A stretch of DNA of 64,000 nt from Photobacterium malacitanum (GCF_900185615.1 NZ_FYAK01000001.1:963701-1027700), one strand, 5' to 3'; positions 37,779 to 47,890 are shown, counted from the first letter of the stretch. Notes: generated by a model not told the origin, from the letters alone. Translations and numbers: made by a program.

Positions 37779-39140
37779 CTATGCGTAGTAATCGACGTGA
37801 TCTTTATTGTCTGTTACTAATAGTTGAGTCTGGATCTGGGATTGCTCTACTTCAGGCTGTAATTGCCCCTCAGTTGCCGCTATTGATGATGATTGCTTAC
37901 CTGATTGTGAATCCGCAGCATGATGATTGTGCTGTCCTGAAAATTGCTGCGGTGTTTCTTGCTGAACTGAACTTTGTGCTAATTGTAATCCCTGTTGTTG
38001 CAGCATTTCTCGTAGCCTTGGCATCGCTTGTTCAACCATGTCACGGGTTTGCGAGTTATTAACCGTAAATTGCACTGATGCCTGATCTTGAGTGATGTTC
38101 AATTTAATTTGAATTTTTCCGAGCTCTGGCGGATCTAAGCGAATATCAACCTGTTTAAGGTTTTTTGCCATCATCATATTAATTCGCTCATGCACTTGTT
38201 CACCCGCGTGTTCACGGGTGAGCAATAATGGTGATTGAACCGGTGTCATCGCCACTGCGGGTTCTGGTTTCAATGCTGTCGCTGAAGGTGTTGTTAATCC
38301 CGCCAGTTGTTGCGCTAAAGACTCACTATTAGCATTCATCGTTGCGGGCTGAGAAAGACGACTCTTCGATGCTAATAAATCGCCAGTTTCGACGTTTTCC
38401 ATGCTCTGCAGTATATCTGAGGTTGGTGTGGTGACAGTTGCTGTCACTGACGTCGCAACTGTTGATAATGGCAAATTATTGACACCACCATCAATGCCGA
38501 CGTCAGCTTTTTGGCTCTCAGCCGCTGTTGCTGCAGCCATTGAAGTTTGTAAAGCTGTAGTCGTAGGGGGCAAGCTTTTGCCGCTACTATCAATTATACT
38601 CGCCTCTGCTGACGAGGTATTATTAAGCTGCTGATTTGATTGAGTAAGCTGTTGTATAAACACATTCCCAGCAGCCATTAACTGACTAATATCGTCAGCG
38701 GCGGGTAGTGTTTGGGGATCCTTTGCAACGGTATCAGCTGCAACAACATCGGTTGCTGCATCGTCAGTAACAACAACGCCCGTCATTGATACATCAGTTA
38801 ATATATCTGCATTGTCATCAACCGTTACCGTGTCGTCATTCGTGTCGCTACTCACAGCAACAGTATTTGGAGTGACAATATCTTGAGCAATAATATTTTG
38901 CTCTTGAGCGGCGATAGCATCAGTGTCACTGGTTTTAGCATCAATATTGACGCTATCATCACCAGAAACTAACTCACTATTATTGCTAGCTAATAGTGGC
39001 TGGTTATCATCCAGTGCTTGTTGATATTGTTGGTAAAAATCATCATCACTTGGTGTGGTAGTTGCAGATTCAGCAGCCGTTGCCGCTGATGAAACCACTG
39101 ATTTTGGTGTTTGCGCTGATGACACATTAAATAGATTCAT
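37779..39140 (-). CDS. fliK: Flagellar hook-length control protein FliK
   Basis: 453 residues from the ATG at 39140 (start MNLFNVSSAQTPK), preceded by AAGAG; a longer frame upstream would begin almost at the predicted transcription start. The N-terminal and middle regions are Ala/Ser/Thr/Asp-rich and unstructured. The conserved C-terminal domain (about 320-410) has NLKQVDIRLDPPELGKIQIKL, followed by a Gln-rich tail. FliK measures the hook and triggers the FlhB switch. It is the first gene of the fliK-to-flhB operon. Confidence 0.93.
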   Translation of the reverse strand: MNLFNVSSAQTPKSVVSSAATAAESATTTPSDDDFYQQYQQALDDNQPLLASNNSELVSGDDSVNIDAKTSDTDAIAAQEQNIIAQDIVTPNTVAVSSDTNDDTVTVDDNADILTDVSMTGVVVTDDAATDVVAADTVAKDPQTLPAADDISQLMAAGNVFIQQLTQSNQQLNNTSSAEASIIDSSGKSLPPTTTALQTSMAAATAAESQKADVGIDGGVNNLPLSTVATSVTATVTTPTSDILQSMENVETGDLLASKSRLSQPATMNANSESLAQQLAGLTTPSATALKPEPAVAMTPVQSPLLLTREHAGEQVHERINMMMAKNLKQVDIRLDPPELGKIQIKLNITQDQASVQFTVNNSQTRDMVEQAMPRLREMLQQQGLQLAQSSVQQETPQQFSGQHNHHAADSQSGKQSSSIAATEGQLQPEVEQSQIQTQLLVTDNKDHVDYYA

Positions 39141-39245
39141 AGCAACTCTTTTAATACGTGTCGCTACAAACGACAGATAAATGAATAACTGTTTGAAATA
39201 AAGCGTCAAAAAAACGTTTGATTCCAAGCTGATGTTCTATGTTAA

Positions 39246-39261
39246 TGCAAAAAGCAAACCA
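39246..39261 (-). promoter_or_regulatory. Predicted sigma-54 promoter of the fliK operon
   Basis: The minus strand reads TGGTTTGCTTTTTGCA: TGG and TTGCA with GG to GC spacing of 10 nt. It lies between the fliJ stop and fliK, about 105 nt upstream of the chosen ATG. Confidence 0.75.
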
Positions 39262-39272
39262 GTTTTTTAATT

Positions 39273-39716
39273 CTAGCGTTGTTGACGTCGAGCAAACTGT
39301 AACGTGACAAATTCATCCATCATTTTTTGCTCTTGTTTATCCAAAAAAAGTCGTCGCTCACGCTGCTTTTTCTCTAATAACCATTCAATACCGCGTTTCT
39401 TTTGTTGCATCGCTTGCCAATGTTGACGGCATTGCTCAATTTGATTATCGAAGTAGCCCCCGGCCTGTTTTTGTTTCTCAAGCGTGGTATCAAGTTGAGT
39501 TAAAAATTTTTGTAAATGGCTATATTGACTAGCAGTCAGCCCTTGCTGTCCACGCTCAGAAAGCTGGCGACAATAATCTAAACGATACTGCTCAATTTGG
39601 GCTAATTGCTGCAAATAATTTTGTTGTTCAAGTTGGGCTTGGTTAAGGGCTAAACTGGCTTGATGTTCTTGTTGTTGCGCTTGTTCTATCAATAATTCAA
39701 ATGTTCTTAATGGCAT
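39273..39716 (-). CDS. fliJ: Flagellar export chaperone FliJ
   Basis: 147 residues and almost entirely coiled coil (Gln/Leu/Glu-rich, about 5-125), the usual shape and size of FliJ. FliJ is the central stalk of the FliH-FliI ATPase complex and engages FlhA. It lies 43 nt after fliI and ends just before the fliK promoter. Confidence 0.95.
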   Translation of the reverse strand: MPLRTFELLIEQAQQQEHQASLALNQAQLEQQNYLQQLAQIEQYRLDYCRQLSERGQQGLTASQYSHLQKFLTQLDTTLEKQKQAGGYFDNQIEQCRQHWQAMQQKKRGIEWLLEKKQRERRLFLDKQEQKMMDEFVTLQFARRQQR

Positions 39717-39759
39717 ACTATAACGACCTTGTCTTTGATTACCTTATTTGCAAATACCA

Positions 39760-41076
39760 TTAGCCTCCTAATGTAGAGCGCAACATATTGACGCACATTT
39801 CATAAGGCACTGCTTGTTTCATTTCTTGTTGTAAATAATCATCTAATTTGGGTTTAAAATTAAACGCCTGATCAATGGTGGCATCGGTGCCGGGCTTATA
39901 AGCACCAATCGCAACCAAATCTTGATTTTTACGGCAAATAGATAAAATTTGGCGGACCGCTTTTGACATCAGCATATGCTCATCGCTAACAATGGCTGGC
40001 ATAACCCGGCTCACGGAACGCTCAACATCAATCGCCGGATAATGACCGGCATCTGCCATTTCTCGCGATAACACAATGTGACCATCAAGGATCGCCCGTG
40101 AGGCATCAGCTATCGGATCTTGCAGATCATCACCTTCACTTAGCACCGTAAAAAAAGCGGTAATTGAACCTTGGTTTTCATTGCCATTACCAGCACGTTC
40201 CACCAGCGCAGGTAGCTTAGCAAATACTGATGGCGGGTAGCCTTTGGTCGCTGGCGGCTCACCAACAGATAACGCAATTTCACGCTGTGCCTGAGCAAAA
40301 CGAGTCAATGAATCCATCAGCAACAACACATCAAAACCTTGATCTCGAAAATACTCAGCAATTGTCAGTGACGTTTGGCAACCTTTTAAGCGCATTAATG
40401 GCGAAGCATCAGCAGGCGCAGCAATCACCACCGCCCGTTCTCGGCCTTCTTTGCCTAATATTTCATCAATAAATTCTTTTACTTCTCGACCACGCTCACC
40501 GATTAATCCCACCACCACAATTTGGGCACTGGTACCACGAGTCATCATGCCTAATGTCACCGATTTACCCACACCTGAACCTGCAAATAGGCCGATCCGC
40601 TGACCTTTGCCAACCGTCAATAAACCATTAATGGCTTTAATACCAACATCTAGTGGCTCTTTAATTGGTTTGCGTGATAACGGATTTATCGGTACTGAAG
40701 TAAATGCTGCTCGTTGTTCAGTTAAAATAGCCCCTAAGCCATCTAATGGATTCCCCATTCCATCAATCACTCGCCCTAATAATTCAGGGCCAACGGGAAT
40801 ACCACTGTTATGTAAAATAGGGGTTACCTTAGCGCCCGGCATGACCCCTGATAGCTGCTCGCTGGGCATTAAAAATAAGGTTTCCCCCGCAAAACCGACC
40901 ACTTCTGCTTCTAATTCACCAGTGACAGTTTCCACCTTACAAACACTGCCAACAGGGGCGCGACAACCAATGGCTTCAAGGGTTAAGCCAACCACGCGCT
41001 CTAACCGCCCTGAAGCCACAGGTTTACAGCCAGTATTCGTGGTTTGGTAACGACTTAAGCGCTGTGCGAGGGTCAT
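39760..41076 (-). CDS. fliI: Flagellum-specific ATPase FliI
   Basis: 438 residues, an F1-ATPase beta-like enzyme of the export apparatus. Walker A AGSGVGKS is at 165-172, with [11 protein letters not shown] and the Walker B region [13 protein letters not shown] downstream. The start overlaps the fliH stop in ATGA. Confidence 0.97.
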   Translation of the reverse strand: MTLAQRLSRYQTTNTGCKPVASGRLERVVGLTLEAIGCRAPVGSVCKVETVTGELEAEVVGFAGETLFLMPSEQLSGVMPGAKVTPILHNSGIPVGPELLGRVIDGMGNPLDGLGAILTEQRAAFTSVPINPLSRKPIKEPLDVGIKAINGLLTVGKGQRIGLFAGSGVGKSVTLGMMTRGTSAQIVVVGLIGERGREVKEFIDEILGKEGRERAVVIAAPADASPLMRLKGCQTSLTIAEYFRDQGFDVLLLMDSLTRFAQAQREIALSVGEPPATKGYPPSVFAKLPALVERAGNGNENQGSITAFFTVLSEGDDLQDPIADASRAILDGHIVLSREMADAGHYPAIDVERSVSRVMPAIVSDEHMLMSKAVRQILSICRKNQDLVAIGAYKPGTDATIDQAFNFKPKLDDYLQQEMKQAVPYEMCVNMLRSTLGG

Positions 41077-41888
41077 TGCGTTGGCTCTTGCAAGTGACTG
41101 TTGAGTTCATTAAAGGTGGTTAATGAATGCATAATTCGATCATCAATTAAATAATCAACACTAGAGCTGCCACATTCCAACTGCAAATCACCTCGCTGTA
41201 AACTTGGCTCGGCAATCAGAGACCATTGACGTTGTTGTAAATCTGCTTCATCAAAATGGGCATGCACTAATGCTACATCCTCAGGATGAAGATGCATTTT
41301 TATCGCCCGCTCGGCAATCGGCAAAGTTGCTACCACTTCACGTAACGTATTAAGTAATACTTGCGGATTGGTTTTTACTTCAACTCGAATCAGCGCCTTA
41401 GTTAAGCCATTAACCAATAACAATAACTGTTGCTCAACCTCGGCATCAACTTGCGCAATCGGATCGGAAAATTTATCCATCACCGCAACTAATAATGCCA
41501 CTTGCTGTGCAATTTGAGCTTGGGCTTGTTCAAGTCCTTGCTGTAATCCTTGCGCTAACCCTTCCGCATGGCCTGCGCTAACACCTTCAGCATGACCCTG
41601 AGCAAAACCTTCGCTGTGTCCTGCTTGACGACCTTGTTCAACACCTTCGTCATAAGCTGATTGCTGCATAGCTTCAAGTTCGGCCGCCGTTAATGGTGAC
41701 GGTGCTGGCTCTGATTCAGGTTCAGGATCTGGCGGCAACGGCTGAAGATGATATTGATGATCATAATTAAGCGCATTTTCAGTTTCATGTTCACCATCGT
41801 TGCTGTAATCAGGATAAGACCAACGCTCAAGCTCTTGTGCTTGATGTTCAGGTACGCGCATAAAACCGCGGCGACGTTCATTACTCAT
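41073..41888 (-). CDS. fliH: Flagellar assembly protein FliH
   Basis: 271 residues. An acidic N-terminal region with (EP)-type runs is followed by a helix with glycine at every fourth position from Gly82 to Gly118, ten glycines making nine consecutive GxxxG steps. The C-terminal domain binds FliI. FliH is the peripheral stalk and negative regulator of the export ATPase. Confidence 0.95.
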   Translation of the reverse strand: MSNERRRGFMRVPEHQAQELERWSYPDYSNDGEHETENALNYDHQYHLQPLPPDPEPESEPAPSPLTAAELEAMQQSAYDEGVEQGRQAGHSEGFAQGHAEGVSAGHAEGLAQGLQQGLEQAQAQIAQQVALLVAVMDKFSDPIAQVDAEVEQQLLLLVNGLTKALIRVEVKTNPQVLLNTLREVVATLPIAERAIKMHLHPEDVALVHAHFDEADLQQRQWSLIAEPSLQRGDLQLECGSSSVDYLIDDRIMHSLTTFNELNSHLQEPTQ

Positions 41889-41933
41889 GCGAAATAGCCG
41901 CTCCCATAGTCAATAATAACGTTAATCATTTTC

Positions 41934-42974
41934 TTATAAGAACTCATCGGTACCGCCATTACCTGTTAATACAATCTCGCCTAAATCAGATAAACGACGC
42001 GCAATAGATAAGATTTCTTTCTGCGCCGCTTCAACATCAGCCACTCGAATCGGTCCCATCGCTTCTAAATCTTCTTGCAGCATTTCACCGGCACGCTTAG
42101 ACATATTGCTATAAAACTTATCACGCAACATATCATCCGCACCTTTAAGGGCTTTTTGTAGTAAATCTTGGGGAACATCACGGAGTAAGGTTTGAATACC
42201 GCGATCATCAACTTCAATCAAATTATCAAATACAAACATCAAATCTTGAATTTGAGTGGCTGTCTCTTCATCGTTTTCACGAATTTGATCCATCAACAGC
42301 CCTTCAACGTTATTATCGAGGTAGTTCATGATCTCAGCCGCCGCTTTAAGACCACCAATCTTGGCTGCTTGCGCACCGGCTTGACCGGCAAATTGTTTTT
42401 CCATGATATCGTTTAATTCATGCAATGCCGCAGGCTGTACTTCTTCTAAGTTAGCAATACGCATCATCAAATCTAACCGCACGCGCTCAGGAAATTGCGA
42501 TAAAATTTCAGCCGACTGTTCCGGCTCTAAATACGATAAAACAATGGTTTGAATTTGTGGGTGTTCATTAAGAATAATGCTGGCAACTTGACGTGGATCC
42601 ATCCATTTCAAAGAATCAAGTCCACGCGAGCCACTGCCCATCAGTATTTGATCAACTAAGTTATTGGCTTTGTCTTCACCTAATGCTGCCACTAACGCAT
42701 TACGCACAAAATCTTCACTGCCCATACCAATGCTGGTGTATTTTTGAATCTCTTCTAAAAATAACCGATGAACGCTAGAGACTTTATCTTGATTTAAATT
42801 TTTCATGCTTGCCATGGTGCCACCGACCCGCTGCACTTGCTTAGGATCGAGGTGACGAATAATGCTGGCAGCATCTTGTTCATTAAGACTTAATAATAAA
42901 ATCGCAGCTTTTTCAGCACCATTAAGGCTTTTAATATCAAATTTATTATCAACTGTTGCTACGTCATTAGCCAT
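41934..42974 (-). CDS. fliG: Flagellar motor switch protein FliG
   Basis: 346 residues from the ATG at 42974 (MANDVATVD), preferred by family similarity; an ATG two codons upstream is equally possible. The EHPQ motif (about 120) and the C-terminal torque domain with charged residues (RDVPQDLLQKALKGADDMLRDKF) are present. FliG connects FliF to FliM and contacts the stator. It overlaps fliF by 8 nt. Confidence 0.97.
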   Translation of the reverse strand: MANDVATVDNKFDIKSLNGAEKAAILLLSLNEQDAASIIRHLDPKQVQRVGGTMASMKNLNQDKVSSVHRLFLEEIQKYTSIGMGSEDFVRNALVAALGEDKANNLVDQILMGSGSRGLDSLKWMDPRQVASIILNEHPQIQTIVLSYLEPEQSAEILSQFPERVRLDLMMRIANLEEVQPAALHELNDIMEKQFAGQAGAQAAKIGGLKAAAEIMNYLDNNVEGLLMDQIRENDEETATQIQDLMFVFDNLIEVDDRGIQTLLRDVPQDLLQKALKGADDMLRDKFYSNMSKRAGEMLQEDLEAMGPIRVADVEAAQKEILSIARRLSDLGEIVLTGNGGTDEFL

Positions 42975-44709
42975 CTTCATTCATCCAGCTTTTCACTACT
43001 TGAGCAGCAAGATCAGGTTCATTGGCAACCAATGCTCGTACTGCTTTCAGTAAATCTTCATCTTTATGTAAATTAGGTAGATCTAAACTACTACTACTTA
43101 ATTCAAAACTTTCATGGCCATCGACATCACCGCCAATCAAATCAGTACCATCGCTGCTACTGTGAGTCAGTATTGGCATACCATTTTCATCTAACGGTGT
43201 ACCGTCTGCGGTTTGATTTGGATAGAGCAGCTTCTTCATTGCTGGACGCACCAGTACTATCACAATGACAATAATCACTAATGCCGCTGCTAGCCAACGC
43301 ACCCAACTGCTAAAGTTCGGGTTTTCCCAAATTGGCACCTCAGCTAATAATTGCTCTTCTGGTAACGCAAATGGCACTGATAATACTTCTAATAAATCGC
43401 CACGGGCGGCTGAAAAACCAATCCCTCCCATTAGTAAGCGGCGAATTTTAACAATTTCAGCTTCTGAGACTGGCACGCGCGTAATGTCACCGGTTTTAGG
43501 ATCGACAATGGTTTTATAGTCAATTGCCACCGAAACCGTTTGGCGATCAATCACTCCTGTTTGGGCACGCTTATGACTAATGGTGGTATCTAACTCATAA
43601 TTACGCGTCGATTCACGGTGCATACGGCCATTACCGCTGCTCGTTCCCGCTTGCATATCTTTGATATTTTCAGGAATAGCACTACTCACAGGCGGCTGAT
43701 TGCTTAATGCGCCAGGAATACCCGCCACCACTTGGCCGCCATTGCTATCTTCACGGGTAAACTCACTTCGTGTAGCTGCTGTTGCAGGGTTATACCGTTT
43801 ATGGGTTTCTTCTAAGGCTGAGAAATCCATCGTAATATCAACTTGCGAGGTGTAATTTCCTAACCCTAAAACTGGCATTAAAATCGCGTCAATTTTTTCA
43901 CGTAGTGATTGTTCTTGTTTGCGCTCTAATTCATATTCTTTACGTTTCGCGCTTGAGCCAGGATCTTCAGTGCCCGAGCTTAATAAACGTCCATGTTGAT
44001 CGGTAACGGTAACGCGTGTCGGACTTAATCCTGGCACCGCGGTTGCTACCATATCAACAATTGAATCCACTTCTTGCTGACCCAAGGCACTGCCAGAGGC
44101 TAGGGTTAGAAAAACCGTTGCGGTCGCGTCTTGATTATGACGCACAAACACACTTTGCTTGGGCATGGCTAATAACACTTGTGCCTTGCGCACTTGGCTA
44201 ATTTGTTCAATCGCACGTGCTAATTGGCGTTCACGGCTTAATTTTAAGCGTTCATTTTCAAGCCGTTGTGATACGCCAAATCCCATGTCTTGCAATAAAA
44301 TATCATCGCCTTCAGCAGTGCGACTGTTTAAACCACTGCGGGTTAAGTCTAATTTTATGCTGCTGTATTTATCGGCAGGAACACGAATAGTGTTACCATC
44401 AAGTTGGTAATCAACCTGCTTTTGATCGAAGTGATCTAGGATAGGAATTAACTCTTCGGTTTCATAGCTACCAAGTGGCCGCATTTCGGGTTCTTTTATC
44501 CATACCACCACCATCACAATTAATGCCACACAGATGGCAACCGATAGCACTAAAATAACCTGCCGTAACAGATCAAGGTTGCCTAAAATACTGTCGGTAC
44601 GTGATGCTTTTTTCTCGGCAAGATCTGGATCTTGAGAGGCATCGCGTAACACCGGCGAAGTATTATTATTTGCAACCGCAACTTGCTGATTAACAATCTG
44701 ATCTGACAC
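42967..44709 (-). CDS. fliF: Flagellar MS-ring protein FliF
   Basis: 580 residues, GTG start. Two transmembrane helices (about 50-71 and 470-488) flank the periplasmic ring-building domains. The C-terminal tail (LKAVRALVANEPDLAAQVVKSWM) is the FliG-binding segment. FliF forms the MS ring, the base of the flagellum. It follows fliE by 61 nt. Confidence 0.97.
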   Translation of the reverse strand: MSDQIVNQQVAVANNNTSPVLRDASQDPDLAEKKASRTDSILGNLDLLRQVILVLSVAICVALIVMVVVWIKEPEMRPLGSYETEELIPILDHFDQKQVDYQLDGNTIRVPADKYSSIKLDLTRSGLNSRTAEGDDILLQDMGFGVSQRLENERLKLSRERQLARAIEQISQVRKAQVLLAMPKQSVFVRHNQDATATVFLTLASGSALGQQEVDSIVDMVATAVPGLSPTRVTVTDQHGRLLSSGTEDPGSSAKRKEYELERKQEQSLREKIDAILMPVLGLGNYTSQVDITMDFSALEETHKRYNPATAATRSEFTREDSNGGQVVAGIPGALSNQPPVSSAIPENIKDMQAGTSSGNGRMHRESTRNYELDTTISHKRAQTGVIDRQTVSVAIDYKTIVDPKTGDITRVPVSEAEIVKIRRLLMGGIGFSAARGDLLEVLSVPFALPEEQLLAEVPIWENPNFSSWVRWLAAALVIIVIVIVLVRPAMKKLLYPNQTADGTPLDENGMPILTHSSSDGTDLIGGDVDGHESFELSSSSLDLPNLHKDEDLLKAVRALVANEPDLAAQVVKSWMNEDG

Positions 44710-44770
44710 TATTTATTACTCACACATATCACCAAATGATGCGTTATCACATCGACAATAACCACGGCAT

Positions 44771-45082
44771 TTATACCGGCATATTCATTAATTCTTTGTA
44801 GGCTTGAACCATTTTATTGCGCACTTGCACCGTTGCTTCAAACGCCACACTGGATTTATTACGCGCAATCATTACATCCGATAACGACACACTACGATCA
44901 CCTTGATCAAAACGAGTCGCTAAATCACTGGATTGACTTTGAAGGGTATTTACTGACTTAATGGCATCGTTAAGTAAATTGCTAAAATCAGCACTGACTT
45001 GTTGGCCTGTTGGCGGACGAATCGTGTTTTGTGCTTCTAAACGCATGGTCTGCATTTCAGTCGCTAATCCATTAACTTTCAT
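44771..45082 (-). CDS. fliE: Flagellar hook-basal body protein FliE
   Basis: 103 residues and helical, with the family pattern FSNLLNDAIKSVNTLQ and the C-terminal DVMIARNKSSVAFEATVQVRNKMVQAYKELMNMPV. FliE joins the MS ring to the rod. It is the first gene of fliEFGHIJ. No sigma-54 site was recognised in the 61 bp between flrC and fliE. Confidence 0.96.
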   Translation of the reverse strand: MKVNGLATEMQTMRLEAQNTIRPPTGQQVSADFSNLLNDAIKSVNTLQSQSSDLATRFDQGDRSVSLSDVMIARNKSSVAFEATVQVRNKMVQAYKELMNMPV

Positions 45083-45143
45083 TGCATAATCTCACAGGGT
45101 TATTTACCGCTACCACTAAGCAGCGGCTAAAAGATCAATCGGT

Positions 45144-46514
45144 TTACGCAGGTAACTGAATTCCTGCATCGCGCATTTTAGCTAACTTATACCGTAACGT
45201 TCGTGGGCTAATCCCTAACTTATCTGCCATATGTTTACGGTTACCTTGGCAAGCAACTAAAGTATCAAGGATGATGGTGAACTCTTGTCCACGTAATTCA
45301 TTGCCTAAACTCTCGGTCGCGGTAGCTGGTGATATAACGGTTTCCGCAACAGTGTTAGCTGCAGTAGTACAATCAGCCATCTGCAACCAATCAAGTCCTT
45401 CTATCAGAATATGTTGCTCATTTATCATAAGGTTATCGTGAATGATTAACGCGCGTTGAATCACGTTATCAAGCTCACGAACATTTCCTGGCCATGAATA
45501 TTGTAATAATTTGTGCTGCGCACAGTCGCTCAGCGTTGGCACGGCAAGCCCTTGTTGGCTGGCATGACGCTGGAGAAATAATTGCGCCAATGGCAAAATA
45601 TCGCCGCTGCGTTCAGCTAATGCTGGCCAAGTGATTGGAAAAACATTTAAGCGGTAATATAAATCTTCACGAAAATGGCCAGCGGTAACATGGCTTTTTA
45701 AATCCCGATTACTGGTCGCTATAATGCGCACATTTAATTTAATACTTTTACGGCCACCTAAGCGTTCAACTTCACGCTCTTGTAATACTCGCAATAATTT
45801 AGCTTGCAAGTTGATGTCCATTTCACTGATTTCATCCAGTAAAATAGTGCCATTTTGCGCTTGTTCAAATTTTCCTGAACATGCCTGCACTGCGCCAGTA
45901 AACGCACCTTTTTCATAGCCAAATAACATCGCTTCCAGCATATTCTCAGGAATGGCAGCACAGTTAATTGCCACAAAAGGGCCATCATTGCGTAATGAAT
46001 GCTGATGAATATAGCGTGAGAGCACTTCTTTACCTGAACCACTGGGGCCTAATACCATCACACTGGCATCGGTTTTCGCGACTTTTTCTGCCATCGCCAA
46101 TAAATGCAAACTTTTAGGATCAGCCACGACGGTATCGGTCAAATGGCGTTTAACTGGCGCATAGCGCGCGACCATATTAAGCAATACTTGCGGTGCAAAC
46201 GGCTTCGACATGTAATCAATCGCCCCTTCTTTCATGGCAGCAACCGCATCTTCAATATTGGCGTATGCTGTCATCAATAGCACCGGCATTTTGGGCCATT
46301 GCAACTTGATGCTGCGTAACAAAGCTAAGCCGTCCATTCCCGCCATTTGGACATCAGACACCACAATATCAATCGGCTCTGATTTCAGTAGCACTAATGC
46401 CTGCTCTGCGCTTTCCGCTTCTAGCCATTGATAACCCGCTAATGCCAGAGTATCGACTAACGCTTCACGCAAACCGGTGTCATCTTCGACGATTAATACT
46501 CGTGTTTGAGTCAT
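45144..46514 (-). CDS. flrC: Sigma-54 dependent response regulator FlrC
   Basis: 456 residues. The receiver has Asp54 (VVSDVQMAG). The AAA+ domain has GPSGSGKE at 156-163 and the sigma-54 contact loop GAFTGA at 203-208, followed by a C-terminal Fis-type helix-turn-helix (RKHMADKLGISPRTLRYKL). In Vibrio, FlrC phosphorylated by FlrB activates class III flagellar genes at sigma-54 promoters. It is 29 nt downstream of flrB. Confidence 0.96.
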   Translation of the reverse strand: MTQTRVLIVEDDTGLREALVDTLALAGYQWLEAESAEQALVLLKSEPIDIVVSDVQMAGMDGLALLRSIKLQWPKMPVLLMTAYANIEDAVAAMKEGAIDYMSKPFAPQVLLNMVARYAPVKRHLTDTVVADPKSLHLLAMAEKVAKTDASVMVLGPSGSGKEVLSRYIHQHSLRNDGPFVAINCAAIPENMLEAMLFGYEKGAFTGAVQACSGKFEQAQNGTILLDEISEMDINLQAKLLRVLQEREVERLGGRKSIKLNVRIIATSNRDLKSHVTAGHFREDLYYRLNVFPITWPALAERSGDILPLAQLFLQRHASQQGLAVPTLSDCAQHKLLQYSWPGNVRELDNVIQRALIIHDNLMINEQHILIEGLDWLQMADCTTAANTVAETVISPATATESLGNELRGQEFTIILDTLVACQGNRKHMADKLGISPRTLRYKLAKMRDAGIQLPA

Positions 46515-46543
46515 GTTGTACTCTCCATAGTAAACTTGAATCG

Positions 46544-47566
46544 TTATGCTGCTTGTAGTGATGCAGCGAGTGGGAGTAGCAAGGTAAAGGTTGCCCCATG
46601 CCCAAGCTGTGACTGTAATTGCAACTGGCCTTTATGCGCAGCGACGACCATTTGCACCACGGCTAAACCTAATCCAGTGCCTTGTTGACGGGTGGTGTAA
46701 AAAGGCTCTAACACTTTTTGATGATCTTCCACCGCAATACCAGGGCCATTATCGCTAACACTGAGCAATAACATTTGCCCTTGTTGCTGGCAACGCACCG
46801 CAACTCGGCAGCCTTTACCTGACATTTGAATCGCATTGGTGATCAAATTTCCCACCGCACTGGCTAACGCATTTTCATTACCTAACAGCAGTAATGTCTC
46901 ATCATCACAATCAATACTAAAGTCAACATCCTCACTCATTAGCTGAGTTTCAATAAGGGTTTCTAAACGGTTGAGTAAACTTTCGACAGTAAACTCACTC
47001 ACCACTTTATTATCGCCACCTTTAGCAAATAGCAGCATGTCATTAACTTGTTTTTCAAGGTCGTAGAGGCGATCAACCAATTTCGTTTGAAAGCGGTTAC
47101 GTGTGATTGCTGTTAACCCTGATGACGCTAGGTTTTCTGCATATAATAATGCGCTGGCAAGCGGTGTTCGAACTTGATGCGCCAATGACGCCACCATTCG
47201 CCCTAATGATGATAACCGCTGCATTTCACTTAAGCGTGACTGTAACTGCCGAGTTTCGGTTAGATCAGTGATCACAATAAGTTGTCCTGCCGCAGACGCT
47301 GAAATGGCAAGCTTGACTTTACGGCCACTACGCAATGAAACCTCATGACCATCATCATCTTGAGGAGCGAAACTACGCTGAATAATCTCTCCCCAGCGTT
47401 GGCCTATTAATGGCTCACCTAACAACCGCAATGCTTCTTGATTGGCTTCAGTGATCAGCCCTTTTTCATCCAACAAAATCACCGCAACAGGCATCACTTG
47501 TAATACTTGCCGATAACGCTCAACTTGTTGGTTCAACGCCAATACTGCTACCGATGAGTCACTCAT
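46544..47566 (-). CDS. flrB: Flagellar sensor histidine kinase FlrB
   Basis: 340 residues and no transmembrane helix, so cytoplasmic. A PAS-like domain (about 15-100) precedes HisKA with phosphoacceptor His130 (SLAHQVRTPLASAL). The HATPase has SDNGPGIA and TTRQQGTGLGLAVV. FlrB phosphorylates FlrC. It stands behind a sigma-54 promoter, as expected for a class II operon driven by FlrA. Confidence 0.95.
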   Translation of the reverse strand: MSDSSVAVLALNQQVERYRQVLQVMPVAVILLDEKGLITEANQEALRLLGEPLIGQRWGEIIQRSFAPQDDDGHEVSLRSGRKVKLAISASAAGQLIVITDLTETRQLQSRLSEMQRLSSLGRMVASLAHQVRTPLASALLYAENLASSGLTAITRNRFQTKLVDRLYDLEKQVNDMLLFAKGGDNKVVSEFTVESLLNRLETLIETQLMSEDVDFSIDCDDETLLLLGNENALASAVGNLITNAIQMSGKGCRVAVRCQQQGQMLLLSVSDNGPGIAVEDHQKVLEPFYTTRQQGTGLGLAVVQMVVAAHKGQLQLQSQLGHGATFTLLLPLAASLQAA

Positions 47567-47601
47567 AATTACCCTAAAACAAACACCACCCTACAACTAA
47601 A

Positions 47602-47617
47602 TGCAAGTTACATACCA
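47602..47617 (-). promoter_or_regulatory. Predicted sigma-54 promoter of flrBC
   Basis: The minus strand reads TGGTATGTAACTTGCA: TGG at -24 and TTGCA at -12 with correct 10-nt GG-GC spacing. It is 36 nt before the flrB ATG. FlrA is the expected activator. Confidence 0.75.
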
Positions 47618-47667
47618 CTATTAATTGCTATTTATCAACAGCTTAACAAAAACATCACATTCAAAAT

Positions 47668-47687
47668 AGTGTCACTTTTATGACACT
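47668..47687. promoter_or_regulatory. Perfect palindrome upstream of the flrBC promoter, candidate FlrA site
   Basis: AGTGTCA and TGACACT form a perfect 7-bp inverted repeat with a 6-nt spacer, about 50 bp upstream of the -24 element, a usual distance for an activator site. That FlrA binds it is inferred from position and from FleQ-type sites containing GTCA/TGAC halves. Confidence 0.45.
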
Positions 47688-47820
47688 CGTCGCCATGTAA
47701 TCACAGTGATTAATATTGTTTAGCCATAGTGATGAATTTATGCTCACAGCCACTGGTAAAATATCGTTGCTAGCTATATTTTGTGACTAGCTTTGACACA
47801 GCTCGGTGTATAAAACACAT

Positions 47821-47852
47821 AAAAAAAACCACCGCCAAATTACTGGCGGTGG
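47821..47852 (-). terminator. Terminator of flrA
   Basis: A perfect 8-bp stem CCACCGCC/GGCGGTGG with an 8-nt loop is followed by eight T on the minus strand, 38 nt after the flrA stop. Confidence 0.92.
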
Positions 47853-47890
47853 CTTTTTCCGAATTGTTTGACAACCATCGTTAGTATCAA

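Larger units (their letters stand above)
47567..47890. other. 324-bp region between flrA and flrB
   Basis: From right to left it holds the flrA terminator (47821-47852), about 130 bp without recognised features, the palindrome at 47668-47687, and the flrBC sigma-54 promoter. No coding ORF is supported. Confidence 0.7.

Noticed and set aside
40607..41050. 147-codon plus-strand ORF
   Set aside because: It lies entirely antisense to fliI, has no ribosome site of note and no recognisable domain; it is a shadow of the conserved gene.
45083..45143. Expected sigma-54 promoter before fliE
   Set aside because: No GG-N10-GC match was found in the flrC-fliE gap; fliE may be read from upstream or from a promoter inside flrC.
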